Assembly (NCBI GenBank): GCA_001939145.1
Contig: LSRX01000678.1
Span: 312,963 to 376,962 of the forward strand
Source of the DNA: Symbiodinium microadriaticum
Taxonomy: Eukaryota > Sar > Dinophyceae > Suessiales > Symbiodiniaceae
DNA: 64,000 nt
Direction: 5' to 3'
The notes under the pieces were generated by a model. That model did not search any database. It saw nothing but the letters and a program-made list of their open reading frames with translations, and was not told the DNA's origin. Numbering within the stretch: position 1 is the first letter of the stretch; each line of letters starts with the position of its first letter. Positions 46,101 to 57,678 of the stretch are shown here, one piece after another. The translations under genes and the position numbers were made by a program.

Positions 46101-47385
46101 CTGGCATGTCGTTTTAGCAAAAATTTGGCGTGGATTCGGTAGAGGCAACAGCATCGGGTGTTCTGTTGCGCAAAATGTCATGCAAGCGGTGCCGAATGGC
46201 CTCGTGCATGTCTCAGAATGCATACTTGCAGCATTGCACATGTAATTAACTACAATCGGAATTTATTGGCGCTAGCTCAGTGCAGAATTCAACTGAGCCG
46301 GAGACACTCGGAAGAACACCACAGCTGGAAACTGCGTTGGACAACCAGGTTGCAGCACTTCCAACCATCTCGACCAACGTCTCGGAATTTACTGTACAAG
46401 CAAACTCGCCGACATCATTGCGCGGCTCAGGGCAAGTATGAACAATAGATTCAATGTCAATCCCGGTGCCACCCATGCTGTCAATCGTCTCCACGGCATT
46501 GAACACGCAGAAGGCTTGACGGAAGTTCTCTTGTTGCTTCAAATCTGGGTCTCTGATGCCCACATAGGAGTTTACGTTCGTCCTGGCATGTGCATCCAAG
46601 ACCTTGGCATTCTTGTAGAGCTCCAGATTCTGAAAGTGGAAGTACGGATTGGGAGTCGCGAGGGAGCGAGCATCCGGCGGGAGCGTGGCGAGCTTATGAT
46701 GTTTGCTTTCTGTCTTGGCCGCCTCCAACGCCCTAGCAACCATCTCGTCCGCCTCCGCTCTCGACTTGACCTGGCAATGAAACGTGTGAGGCGGGGAACC
46801 CGGAAACTTTGAAATTAGGCCGAGGCACCTCACGGAGCTTTTTCGCTGCCGACTCGATCTGGCCCTCTTCAGACAGCTGGAGCGGAGACGCCTCAGAAAA
46901 GGCTCCGAAAAGCTTCGCTCCTCGAGGCACCCAGAGCCGCACCTGGAAGAGCGTGTGAACCGGGATCTGGCACGGGTCGGCCATGAAGAGCACCGTGGCA
47001 CCGAGGGCCAAAGCCCCCATCGAAATCCCAGCAACCTGCTGCAACGAAATCCGGGAAGGTTTAGTCTAGCCAGGTCTAGCAAGAGTGCGTTCGCAATTGC
47101 CAATGCATAGCAGGCTGTGAACCTTCCACCGGCAGAGACGCACCGTCTGAACTGCCGGCTGGGTGGTCAGCTCCTCTCCCATCAGCGCCTCCTCTGCATC
47201 CTCAGCTCAGATGCTGCTGCCGTTTGCTCTACATGGCCTGCAAAGGCTGAAGGGCTGTCTTCGTCAACCCGTGTCCTCTGCCAGAACAACCATGGCGGCA
47301 TCGCGCGCGCTGGCCTCGGCTTGTGCGCGGTGAACAGGAACATCTGGGACACAAAGAGCAGTGCACGCAACGAGAAGCAGCGCAT
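43119..47385 (-). CDS. Secreted or membrane Cys-containing protein of unknown family
   Basis: Seven exons join in continuous phase to 613 residues: 47238-47385, 47144-47205, 46829-47035, 46320-46770, 43883-44349, 43599-43722 and 43119-43501 (stop TAA). The ATG at 47385 begins a signal-peptide-like stretch (Phe-Ser-Leu-Arg-Ala-Leu-Leu-Phe-Val-Ser-Gln-Met). Exon 3 has a hydrophobic helix (Met-Gly-Ala-Leu-Ala-Leu-Gly-Ala-Thr-Val-Leu-Phe). Exons 4-5 contain helical modules bounded by Cys, such as Ala-Ala-Thr-Trp-Leu-Ser-Asn-Ala-Val-Ser-Ser-Cys, Ala-Ile-Ala-Trp-Ile-Ser-Gln-Ile-Ala-Thr-Phe-Val and Ala-Ala-Ser-Gln-Ile-Ala-Thr-Trp-Gly-Ser-Gly. The C-terminal exon is charged and helical. Introns: 32 (GC), 108 (GT), 58 (GT), 1970 (GT), 160 (GC) and 97 (GC) bases. 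The function is unknown. The modules suggest a repeated Cys-linked helical fold, which is inference. Confidence 0.75.
44750..45915. repeat. Dispersed palindromic 20-mer family in a long intron
   Basis: About a dozen copies of AATTAAATCCGGAGTTAATT or close variants (often AATCCAGAGTTAATT) lie in the 1970-base intron of the secreted-protein gene. Copies include 44763-44782 and, in exact reverse orientation, 44906-44927; others are near 44822, 44999, 45604, 45648, 45698, 45745, 45796, 45839 and 45898. The unit is nearly self-complementary, so each copy can fold as a hairpin and orientation is ambiguous. Confidence 0.85.
45283..45475. repeat. Short tandem repeat, period about 58 bases
   Basis: Two to three copies of CAGAGCTCCCCACCCGTCCC followed by GTCCACGNCCACGTYCTCCC and GCGAACGCTC, starting near 45283 (shortened), 45327 and 45385. 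They lie in the same intron as the palindromic 20-mers. Confidence 0.8.
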
Positions 47386-47990
47386 GACTTGACAGTGCTC
47401 TGATTGCAGTTGCTGGACTCCGGCATCGGTGGGTATCTGACCATATTCCATAGCTGGCAAAAACCGTCGACCTACGAGATCCAGCAGACGTCCAACTGAC
47501 GTGTTTGAGCCAGTTCTGCCGATGTATCGGTTACACGGATCGCACGGAGCAGTGCGCTCTACACATGCGACAGGCAAAGCACATCGCAAGCAGTCAGCCG
47601 CCGCCTTGTCGACCACCGCACTCAGGTTCTGCCAGTGCAGCGAATTGTTTCTGCATGTTGCAACGTCTCGTCAGATGCACCCCGTCCTGCTGGTAGAGCG
47701 CTCGCGAGACTGCCTGAACTCGCTTTGTCGCATCCTTGTCCGAAACCTTCAGCACCTTGTAACAAGGTGCGCCAAAGACCGAAACTCGCAATCAGCAAGC
47801 GTCTGGTCGCCTGGCAAAGCCTTCCCATTTCATAGCGCGATGCCTCCTGGCCAAGGTTCGCAGCGAAAGTTGAGTCGATAGGTGTCACATCTTGGTCTGC
47901 AACTTGCTGTACACACGCAGAACAATTTTCTCAGAACATACAATTCAATAATACTTCAGCGCAGCACCTTCCGTGCGAGACACCTGCTTG
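47386..47990. other. No gene supported
   Basis: Upstream of the secreted-protein start codon. No further exon or promoter element is recognisable; the promoter and spliced-leader acceptor of that gene should lie within it. Confidence 0.4.
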
Positions 47991-47999
47991 CATCTGTCC

Positions 48000-48990
48000 A
48001 GGCAGCAGGACAACGCTGCAATCCGAGCAGAGACAAAGCAAAAAACATCTTCCGTCAAACACCCAAACTCCAGCCCGAACAGGAAAGCCCGTCCTCTGGT
48101 TCCTCATCTGCAAAAGCTCGCTGTGAAAGGAAAAGAAGCTTGTCCATAGCAATGCGCATGGGCTCACCCTGTGCGATGCCGGGTCGGTGGTGTTTGGTTA
48201 GGAAGATGCTTGGACCTGCCTCTAGTCCCGAATACCCTTTCGAGACCAGCAGCTGGGCAGCATGCCTGGATGAACACGAAAAGTGCAGCATTTCTTAGTC
48301 TGCTTGCTGGCGTGTAGCTCGGGCCTGTGGGCATTCCCAACCACTATGCCATCCAGATCAAGAACGGCCTCGACGCTGCAAGAAGCGGATGCAAGGCACG
48401 AAGAGTGACAAAAGGGTTCAACGGTTCGACGACGTTGAGGTGAAGCGTCTAAAGAAGCAGCACTCAGGCCACAACCTTCAGTCTCTGCAGCGTTGGCAAG
48501 TCGTACGGATCATGCTCAGGGCCATCCAGAAGGCTCACCAGCAACTCCTCTGCTGTGACAGACACAACATGTCCAAAGTCTGTCCCTTTTTCCAACCCAA
48601 GCCTCGTATATCTTCTGCAAGGAGCTATCCTCCCAGCTTTCACCTTTGAGATCGCTGTAAACAGCTTGCCAAGCGAACCCCACCGGCTTCTTCTTGCAAC
48701 TTCTCCGTCTATGAGCTGGACTGGAGCGATCATTGGCCGCAACCCCAAATCGCCTGATCAACGGTGGGGTGACGAATACCAAGACCTCAAGTGCTTCATT
48801 CAAGGGAAGATTCAGTTGCATAGCCTGCGCTGCCGATGGATGAGGCTTCGCAGCTCTTCGGTTGGCATGTCCTGCAATTGCACAGAAGTCCTGCTAAACG
48901 AAATTACACACAGCGAATGAAAAAAACATTTCTCGAAAGGGTCAAAGGCTGCAACAAGAACATTGTGACTGCTTGCCATGTTCACACACA
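48000..48990 (-). CDS. Weak candidate gene with HAD-like motif
   Basis: Minus-strand pieces that look coding include Ala-Val-Leu-Asp-Leu-Asp-Gly-Ile-Val-Val-Gly near 48340-48375. This resembles HAD motif I (hydrophobics, then Asp-x-Asp-Gly), whose first Asp would be the catalytic nucleophile. Others are Asp-Met-Pro-Thr-Glu-Glu-Leu-Arg-Ser-Leu-Ile near 48845-48880, Leu-Pro-Leu-Asn-Glu-Ala-Leu-Glu-Val-Leu near 48785-48815, and Glu-Glu-Leu-Leu-Val-Ser-Leu-Leu-Asp-Gly near 48525-48550. I could not join them, and the short HAD motif alone is weak evidence. Confidence 0.3.
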
Positions 48991-50801
48991 GGGCCTCTTG
49001 GATATGGGTTGAAAGGAGTCGAGCTATAGCGCAGCTCGCAGCGTCCTGCGGGAGCAAAGGCAGACGATGGATATTCGACGAGCGAAGGCGCCAGAGATGC
49101 GAAGAGAATGTGGCCTTCTTTCCTTGCTTCAAGAAGGCTCCAACAAGAGTGCCTCCGACCAGCAGAGCTCAGCACGTGCCAAGCGATTCACGGCCACAAG
49201 CCTAAGAGGCAGCCCAGCGCACTTGCCAGGCCCTGAGCAAGCCGTGTGTGCCTGCGGTGCGAAGCGGTGGCAGGAAAGCTGTGAAAATCTGATCTCCTCT
49301 GGCCCTGTGCCTTGGGCAAACAGCGGCAGCCAGAGCGGCCAGCAACGGCAGTGCCGTGTACACGCTGAGGATCTCAGCGCTTCACAAGGATTCTCAGGTC
49401 CCCTGCTTTCACAGCTCTTGGGGCCGCACCGGCATGGGCACAGCGGAAGGAAGATTGGCCAGCACACGCCCGGCCAAGTTGGACCTGGACATGCTTGCCA
49501 GAATTGCTGCCCAACTTACTTCCCGCAACAGCAATCTGTCAAGGACAGACAAGTCGATTCTGCTTCCTTTTGGAAGGGATGCACTGTTTCCTGACAAAAT
49601 GAAACCTTGGGTACTCCAGCGGCAAGGGACGACCGTGAACGAAAGTAGCCGGCAGTGACGCTTCCCATTCCCTGTACCAGATGAGTTGGAAAAGGCTGCT
49701 GGAGCCGCCGATGGGGCTTCGTGGTTGTGATCCTTTGGGACCATGCAGATATCTGCGCGCCCCATCGCAAAGAGCCGGTCAGAAAGCGAACCAGCTAGCC
49801 TTGATTTCAACCATCTCGACTTTCCACACTGTTGGGTAAGGTCTCAGACTGCCTGTGCACAAAGGGCTCTTTCGATGACGTACAAGGCACAAACCAACTG
49901 AACCCTCACGATTACTTTCCTTTCGGACTTTCGCTTAAGGCTTAGATTTTCTACTTTTGGTTGGCACGCCTTGGCCACCTCGCGAAACAAAGAATTGATT
50001 TCTGATGCAGCCATGTGCACTCTTTTGCTTGTGCGTTGTGCAATTGTTGAGATTCAATCTTCTTCGCTAACGGCAGCAGTGGATCTCACAACAAGTCGAT
50101 ATGCGCCTCAAACATTCGAGCTTGCGTCTGGTGCGCTTTGTTACCGACAAGCTTCCAGTGCGCATGAGCGAGTGAACTCGGCACCAAACGCGGATGGCTC
50201 GGGGACATTCGGGGACTGAACTTGCCGCAGCCTGACCCTCTCCCTCTCTTCTTCCCAGACCCTTCTCCTCCCTGCCGGGAGGCCGAGGAGAAATCAATCA
50301 ACTGGATCAAGGTATGCATTACTCAAGCGCTTTCAGCTTGCTGCTGAAGCTGAATCGGACAGAAACAAAAGGAGGAAAGGTCAAGCGAAGGCTCGTTTTT
50401 TTTAAGTGCAAAAAGAACAACACACTCGAAAGCTGAACCAGAGAGTGCGTAGCAGGCACAAGATGAGTCGCACATCTGACTTGCTGCTTACGGCCAACCC
50501 CCCACCGAATGGAGATGTTGAGGTACAGTGACGGCAGGCTGGAAGTGCTTGTGGCAGGAAGAACACAAGCTGTCTCTTTCTCGCTCCTAACAACATTCTC
50601 ACGGGAACCAACTGCAGATTCACAACCAAGGCAGCCTCTGGAATAGATCTTCAAAAAGGCCTGCAGCGTCCAGAGTCTTCGGCGCCTGGCATGAAACTGT
50701 CGACGTAGCAACGAAACAAACGAAACACCGCTGCACCAAACAATGCACAAACATCTGACACAAGCAGCGAAGAGATTTGCTTGGCCCTTTTGGCTTCGGC
50801 T
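48991..50801. other. Mostly unassigned
   Basis: A minus-strand frame at 49409-49810 stays open for 133 codons with balanced composition (Leu-Ser-Val-Leu-Asp-Arg-Leu-Leu-Leu). A hydrophobic minus-strand piece near 49310-49370 (Leu-Pro-Leu-Leu-Ala-Ala-Leu-Ala-Ala-Ala-Val) could be an exon. Neither has a recognised family. Confidence 0.3.
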
Positions 50802-52275
50802 TTACATCACAGAACAGTCTCCAGTGGGTTGTGTATTTGGTGTGCAACCATAGTGCCACGGCTGCCAGGGCTTGCCACAGACCCAGCACCAGTGCATAGA
50901 ACACTGCGTGCAGGTCATATGGTTGCAGCCCATCGTGCGTAAGGTGCGAACTCCACAACCCGGGCATGCTTTCGCCCCGGCCCAATGACGGTCCTTTGAC
51001 CGCTGGGCCTCTGGCAACGCTGCATCGAACTCCAAGCAGGACTTCCCCTCGTGGGTCCTTCCATGCATCTCCCACGCCTCACCGGCACAACATGATTCCA
51101 TGATTCTCAGGAACCTCGCATGCAGAAACATAACCACAATCTAACCCGATCTCCTTAACTATTCACGCCAAAAGCCCTCGGCGCCTGGGAGCACAGAATG
51201 CAGTAGTCGATCTTGCAGCTTGGGCAGCTTACGCGGCGTCCGTCGCGGCCGTCTTCTGTCGGCGGCGCATACAGGCCCACATGGCGACCAAGTGACCAGG
51301 CACGCGGATCCCAACGGCTGCCAGGTTCCTGCAAAGGATCCGAAACACCGCAACACGAGCAAGCTCCAAAATTGCCAAAGCAAACGGTCAAAACTGCTTT
51401 AAAGAAGCTTCAGCCTGTGCCGACTTGGAGCGTCTCAGAGCCTTCGGAAGGACCCACATGTGACTGCATTCGCTCCCGGGGCAATGAATAACATCTTCCA
51501 TTCGCGCCGCGCAGCTCGATGCCAGGCCGCTTGAAAGGCACCAGCGCTCGTAAGCCCTCTTTTTGCGTCGAGTCTGGCGTCCAAGCACATCCAAACCTTT
51601 CCAAGACCACTGACGTCTCCGCAGCGAGGCAATCACGAGAACGTCTGGCAACACAGTACTTCTACTGCACAGCATCGGACAGCTCATCTGAGGACGTGCG
51701 TCGTCGATGACACTCTCCGCGTGGCTCCAGACACATTCCCAGCAGATGGACTTCTTGCAGCACGGAAGCTTGGCCAAACACCAAGGGTTGTCCTCCAGAG
51801 AGTTGGCACAAATCGGACAGTCGACGTTCTGTACATTCGCAACATCGAAGCCCAAGAATGAAAGAAGTTGCCTTGACCAAATCCACTGTTGCCAGAAGTC
51901 AAGCCACTCCTGACGAAGCGCTGAGCTCTTCAGCAAACGATTTGTGTATAGAATGAGACCTAGTGCTGTAAGGTGTGGCATCGCCGCTTGAATCATCCGA
52001 CCAGAACAGAGGAATAACGAGACAGCAAGAGACGTGAAAGCTCTGCTGATCGCCAGTAAGCCCCGGCAAAACAGCACCCCAGCGGTGACGCCACTCAGCA
52101 GTGCCGCACATAGGGCAGCAAGTTGATGAAGCTGAGTCTGGCCCCGTCGTCCGTTTGCTTCAGCCATGCGCCCGAGCTGATCAAATTGATCGACCATGTG
52201 AAGTAGATGAAGTCTTCCCAAAGCCAGAAAGTGCTCCGTGACATGTGCCATATACACCGGCCAGGGCATATCCAT
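50802..52275 (-). CDS. RBR (RING-IBR-RING) E3 ubiquitin ligase with N-terminal membrane segments
   Basis: RBR ligases (the Parkin/HHARI class) pass ubiquitin from an E2 to a catalytic Cys in RING2 and then to substrate. Three exons in phase encode 432 residues: 51415-52275, 51167-51328 and 50802-51077. The ATG at 52275 has a GCC before it and G after it. Residues about 50-100 hold two hydrophobic stretches, probably membrane segments. RING1 starts Cys-Pro-Ile-Cys-Ala-Asn near residue 155. The IBR includes Cys-Pro-Ser-Cys-Lys-Ile-Asp-Tyr-Cys-Ile-Leu-Cys in exon 2 and His-Glu-Gly-Lys-Ser-Cys in exon 3. RING2 is Cys-Pro-Gly-Cys, then Met-Gly-Cys-Asn-His-Met-Thr-Cys, with the first Cys after Met-Gly as predicted catalytic residue, then Trp-Cys-Trp-Val-Cys-Gly. 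Introns: 51329-51414 (GC-AG) and 51078-51166 (GT-AG). The stop at 50802 fits the end of RING2. Confidence 0.9.
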
Positions 52276-55249
52276 GGCTTGACGACGTCTTGGTGAGACT
52301 GAGTCTCAGGCTATCCAACTGTGGGAAAGCGAATTAACTTACCTTACCCAACCTTGCTGCCATTGGTGGGAAACAGGCTGTCCACTCATCTGTATGAGCA
52401 TGAGCTGGCTTAAAGCGACGGAGGCTAATTCGGTCGGCCCCGTGGCGCGACTGTCACGGCAAAGCCCACATGACTTCCTTGACCGTCAGCCTTTGTTTGT
52501 CTTGCGGCTGAACCCCCAACCAGGCCCGCGGACCCTGGTTGCAACAGCAGAGGCACGCGTGCCCGCCGTCCGCCTTGCCGGGGAATGCCGTGCTGTTTGT
52601 TACCCTGCTCTGCGATTAGACAAGGGCTACCTCCGAAACCATCCAGGCAGTTCATATCGAAGCGATCCAGTCTCTGAATTCCCAGACTAAAGTTTGCAAG
52701 CTCACGCCTGCCCGAGCACTGCAGTGATGCAGACTAGTTGGCTTATTCTAGATGCCGACCTTTGCTTCTTCGACCGGCTGCAGAAAAGACGACTGGACTG
52801 CACAGACATACATTACAAACAGGTAGTCGTGTGGTTCTTGGCGCAGGTTCGCAGCATGAAATGTCTCTATGGGAGAACCCCAGCGTGTTCGCTGAAACCC
52901 TTCTTAGCCAATTGCGCCTCTTGGCCGTGATACCTGCGGCCAAGGCCGTGGCACCGGCAGCAAGCACCGATGGCAAGCCTGCTGCTCGACTTTGCCCGGG
53001 ATGGCTTGTCTAGGCCTCTTGGACCAGGCCATACTGTCTTTTTGCACACCCGCCTCGTTCTGGAGCTTCTCGTGTTGCCCGCCCGAGCTTTGGGGCAAGC
53101 CTGCGTCTGATGCAAGGGCTGCGAGCTACCGTGTATATTGTCGACATGCACAGCAGGACGGGCATGTTCGAAGACAGGAATCAGAGTGTCGGGATGTTGA
53201 CCGGAGAAACTTCAGCTGCTGCCTCCCAACCGGATCTTGCACTCGTCGCACCCTGGACCTCCAGACATGCCATGGCATTTGCAAGCTCTCTTCATCACGG
53301 ACTTTGCCTGGCAACAGGCAGTGCCAGCGGCGCGGGCCCTGGGCTGGAGGCCTTGCAACCCGTTGGGGAATGCCTGAATGCTCGGAGCTTGCATGTCAAA
53401 TGCCAGTGGGGCCTCGAGGAGGAGAGCCATGGCGGCTGGCACAAAAACGTTGTTTACAGAGGACTGTGTCTTGTAGACAACTGTTGAGAGCTATGATGCT
53501 GCTGAAAGCAGGCTTCTCCTGTTTCAGCTATGCGAAAGTGCCTCCCGCCGAAGCCGAGCATAAGATCCTACCTCGCTCATGTGACATGTGCAAAGAGTAG
53601 GGCAACACTTCCGAAATTGCTGACTTTTCCCTACTGCGCAACTGCTGCGGCATGAGAGCACATATCGAAAGGCGAACATAATTAGAGAATCGGCATCTGT
53701 CAGCTGGCTGTAATCTCTGCAATAGCGACACAACTGATTCAGGATTCATCCAACGCAGGAACTAACCGACGGACCGTGCTTAATGCCGATCACCGTCTCG
53801 CACAAATGAATGGGCACAACGTGGTCAGCAATGTTCAAAGCAATCGGAGACAGTTGAGACCATGCGAAAGACCACACAGTTGAACCAGCATCGGGGAATT
53901 AATGTATTGCTCGGACTCCAGCAATACAGCCTCTCCACTTGCCGCACTCTCAACTCAAAGTCTGGCAGTGCAAACAAGCATCCCACGAGACTGCATGTTT
54001 GTTTGCCAAGGCCAGCATCTTCTGTCGACCTCTTTGGAGACGAGTCTAAGATCCTACCTCACATTGGCTAGCCACTAGCAAATCTTTTGCTCAGCATGGC
54101 CTCATATAGAGGTACCAATACCTGCGTCTCCGTTCCTGGGTTGAGTCTTTCACCCTGCACCCAAGTCCAAGCGTTATGACTCAGTTATGAGTATCAGGTG
54201 CATGTAAACCAATGTAAGCCGTCTGCGAGTAGCCACCTTGATGCTGTTGCTACCAGGACCTGGTACCAAGCATATCCCGTCGAAGCTTCGCGATGCCTTC
54301 TTCGGATGTCTTGAGCATCGAGCTGACGGTGACTTCGGAAAGAACCGTGCCTCACACTACGTGCAAATCTGGAACATCTCATAGCTTTGAAAGACTTGAG
54401 CTGCCACCGGGTGACAACTATTCACTGTCTGCGCTGAGGTGTACAGCAGCACTGAGCCATCGTCAACCTGCGGTCTTTGGCAGTGTGCTTCATAACTCCT
54501 GTGCTCATCGTGGCTCTCCAAATGCCTGCCGCTGCGCGACGAAGTGGACATTATCTAGGGCAAGCCGGCTTTTCACCTGTTCGCAAGAAGTGGTGGCCGG
54601 CTCGAGGACAGGAAGCAGAAGCCGGGTCTGAGACCGACTCCGAGTCCGTTGGTCTGTCCATGCTAATCACATGGACTTTCTGACCTGCTTCGCCCACCTG
54701 CGCATCCAGACTCCTAGATTCCTTGAGCACTCCGGCTATCCGTGCAACTGGCGCGGACCCGCTGCCATACTGGAGTGAACTCCTCCCGGGTTAAGGCGGC
54801 GTTCTCCAGCAAGACTGCCTCGGATAAAAGCGACACACAACGAGTGGAAGTCTCCCCGCAGTCACGATCAAAATATGGCTTAGGCCAGCACTGATAGATC
54901 GAACTGCAAGTGGAAATAGAAAATGTCGAGTGATGTTTTTATTGCAACCTGCCGGTCACGAAGCTCGCAATCGCAGCTGCAGGCATAACCTTCAGGCCTG
55001 TAGTAGTAGGGGCTGGGTTGGTGGGGTGTTGCCTGCCGCCGACAGGGGACACAGGAATTCACCTACATCAGTGCCATCGCAGCCGGGCGCATGGCTGAGA
55101 AGTTGGCCAGGGGCCATGGCTACAGAAACCTGCTCAGCAACATTCACAGATGTTGAATTTTGCTAAACCTCCACGAGCCTCCGCAGAGGATCCCGGACCT
55201 ATGTCTGGACACGCTAGCCTTGGTTAGCTCTGGAAGTGCATAGCCTGCT
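52276..55249. other. Mostly unassigned; possible plus-strand exon at 52848-52980
   Basis: After a GCAG at 52845-52848 the plus strand reads Met-Ser-Leu-Trp-Glu-Asn-Pro-Ser-Val-Phe-Ala-Glu-Thr-Leu-Leu, then an Ala-rich stretch. Plus-strand frames continue to about 53600. If real, this gene would run against all its neighbours. No family is recognised. The remainder, 53.6-55.2 kb, shows nothing. Confidence 0.3.
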
Positions 55250-56470
55250 GTGATGCAAACAAATCAGTGTCAAGATCCCGACTGCTCTTTGGGAGCGAAG
55301 CCAAATGGATTCTTGTTCACCTGTCTGCAACAGCAGAAACCACAACTCTGACAACGACATTCCGTCTTGTGGGATACATGTTGGATGCTGAGCTTTCGCC
55401 ACTTCTTTTTGATCCCTCATGGTTGAAGATTCGAGGTTTTGCCAGTCCATTTTCTGGGTGTTACATGCATGCACTTGATTTATCGAGCTGGAGGAATCCC
55501 GCCTTCACACAGCACGTTTAGCACTGCATTTGTCGCACCTTCAGTAAACCCGTTGCTCTTCATCTCTGCGGCCTTAAGCAGTCCACCAAAGCCTTTGCCT
55601 TGATGAGAGCGGTCACTGTTACAATGCTTGCATGCACGTACCCTGTGATGCGTCTTATCATTGACACAGCTGCCAAGGGTAAGGCAGCGCTTGCTAGTTT
55701 TTCTTCGCTCCAGGCATTCGTCAAAATTACTGTCGGGGATGCTGATCAGATCTGCAGCGTCTTTTGGCTTAAGCTTTTGTGCGTACAAACAGGCATGCTC
55801 AACACACAGACTCTTACGAGATCTTCGTCCTCAACCTTTTTCAACCAAAATCCGCATGGACTCGTTCTGCAACACAGGTGTCTTGTGATCCTCCGCGTCT
55901 CCGACTTCCTACCTGCTGACTTCTGCCGAGACAACAGCGACCCCGCAGTGCAGTAAGGCAGTCGACTTGTGGTCTCGAAACGTCAGTGGGCGGGATTGTC
56001 CCACTGGTTTGTCTTGATGTCAAACCACTTCACATTTTTCGCCCAGCTCATTTCGATGGCATACGCAAGTGTGTCTCATCGTGTCACAATCGTGTCTCAC
56101 CCCCTTCATATCGTTGTCACATCACTGAATTTCACCTCGAGCGCAAAATTTCGATTCAACTTGACTATTACCATGTTACCTCCTGCGGCAGCATAGAAGA
56201 GCAGGGTCTGATGGCATTTGTCGACCGACCAATGCCAAGCGTCAACAACCTTTCCGATACGCATCCTGGCCAACGAAGTTCTGTGGTCAAAAGGTGCCTG
56301 GTTGGGTTCACTAGATTTTGAGCCTGAGCATGCATCCGAGGTCAACGAAAGCCAGCCAGGTCTTCACCACTTGAAGTTAGAAGAAGAGAGGCTAGATGTG
56401 CCCCCCATGAGTAATTTCAGGGAGTGCAGTTAGTGCAAACAGCGAAGACTGTGCAGCTCAGTCGCATCAG
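55250..56470 (-). pseudogene. Ankyrin-repeat-like relic, copy 2
   Basis: The minus strand near 56140-56225 reads Val-Asp-Lys-Cys-His-Gln-Thr-Leu-Leu-Phe-Tyr-Ala-Ala-Ala-Gly, the helical start of an ankyrin repeat. Near 55535-55590 it reads Leu-Lys-Ala-Ala-Glu-Met-Lys-Ser-Asn-Gly. Both pieces match, in the same order and orientation, parts of the 40.0-40.9 kb region, as does ACAACGACATTCCGTCTT at about 55350. The two regions look like copies of one duplicated locus. The reading frame is interrupted between the pieces, so the call is a decayed or partly resolved gene. Confidence 0.45.
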
Positions 56471-57678
56471 GCAGTAGGAATGCTAACGCTGCACACTGAG
56501 TATTGCCCTGTTGCACACTGGCCTGGATGGCGAAGCCATTCACTGTTGAAGGGCTGCTATTGGAGAAAGTCATCAGAAGAGTCGGAATGCCCCTGACACC
56601 ACTGCAGACTTTGCGCTTGCGATCGCTCCGTGTAGAGTCTCACAACGGGCCTTTGTCTGACGAAAGCTGCAGAGACAGCGAAGCCCTGATTGCCATGCTG
56701 CCCTGGACGCTGCCATGAAGCTTCGCAGTTGCAGAGAGCTTTGCGTTAACGAACAAGCCGCCTGGTTGCGTTGGTGGCAGCACTGCCACTTTCTGAACCG
56801 CCTGTGCTGGCGCCTCGCATCAGGCAACAACATCTTGCCTTGTCACCCGTGCCGCTTCCGGGCTTCTTGCATTGGCTGTTCCAGGGCTGTCATCACTGAC
56901 ACCACCGAGGTCAAGTAGGTCCAACCTGCACACGTTCGCGCTATGTGCAGTGCCGACGTCGAAACGCACAGCTCAACCTAAGCTCTGGGTGCGATGCCCA
57001 CCACCTCCTGCAGAGTTCCCATTCCTGCCGGGAACGTCCGCACGGGGCTGCTCCACGGTAGCATGGGAATCACTGCAAGGAAAGCGTTTGCCCAAACCAG
57101 GGCCCTGCTGCGGCATGGCCTGGAGGCATCTGGCCCTCGCTCCAGCTCCTCCTGGACCTGCTGAGCTCGTTGCTTGCTCAGGCGAAACTGGCTGCGCGTT
57201 GATTCAGCAGGGGAGGTAGGCCTCCCTCCTCCTTGCTTGCCGATCCTCTTCATCGAAGTCCTCGTCCTTCAGTTCTGCCGTGCTGCCCAACGGTACACAT
57301 GTCGCTACCCGATTTTTAGTGTTCCTGAACGGCTCACACCTGGACAATGAGTCGAGTAGCATCCTCGCTGAACCCTACCAATTTGCACAAACCAGCGCAG
57401 AAACTCCAAAGACTGCACAAGACATTCAGGAGTACGGATTATGGCACGATAGTCTCATTATAGTCTATGCTCGGGCTGACTCGCACTTGGACCGACAAAG
57501 ATGCAGCACTTGACCACATTCCGCAGTTGAGCCGCAGGAAGACTGTGACACCAGAAAATGAAACCCCAAGAAGGTACTGTCCTGGGCTGCTTTGTCATCT
57601 ACTGACGTGGTTGTCGCCAATGTCAGCCTGTGGAACACACCGATTGAAGTTCTTCTGCTATTGGAAGGACGGCGCCAC
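56471..57678. other. Downstream of the last recognised beta-adaptin exon
   Basis: The linker and ear domain of beta-adaptin would be expected here on the minus strand. No ear-like sequence was recognised. A Gln/Glu-containing minus frame at 56978-57253 has no domain. Confidence 0.35.
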
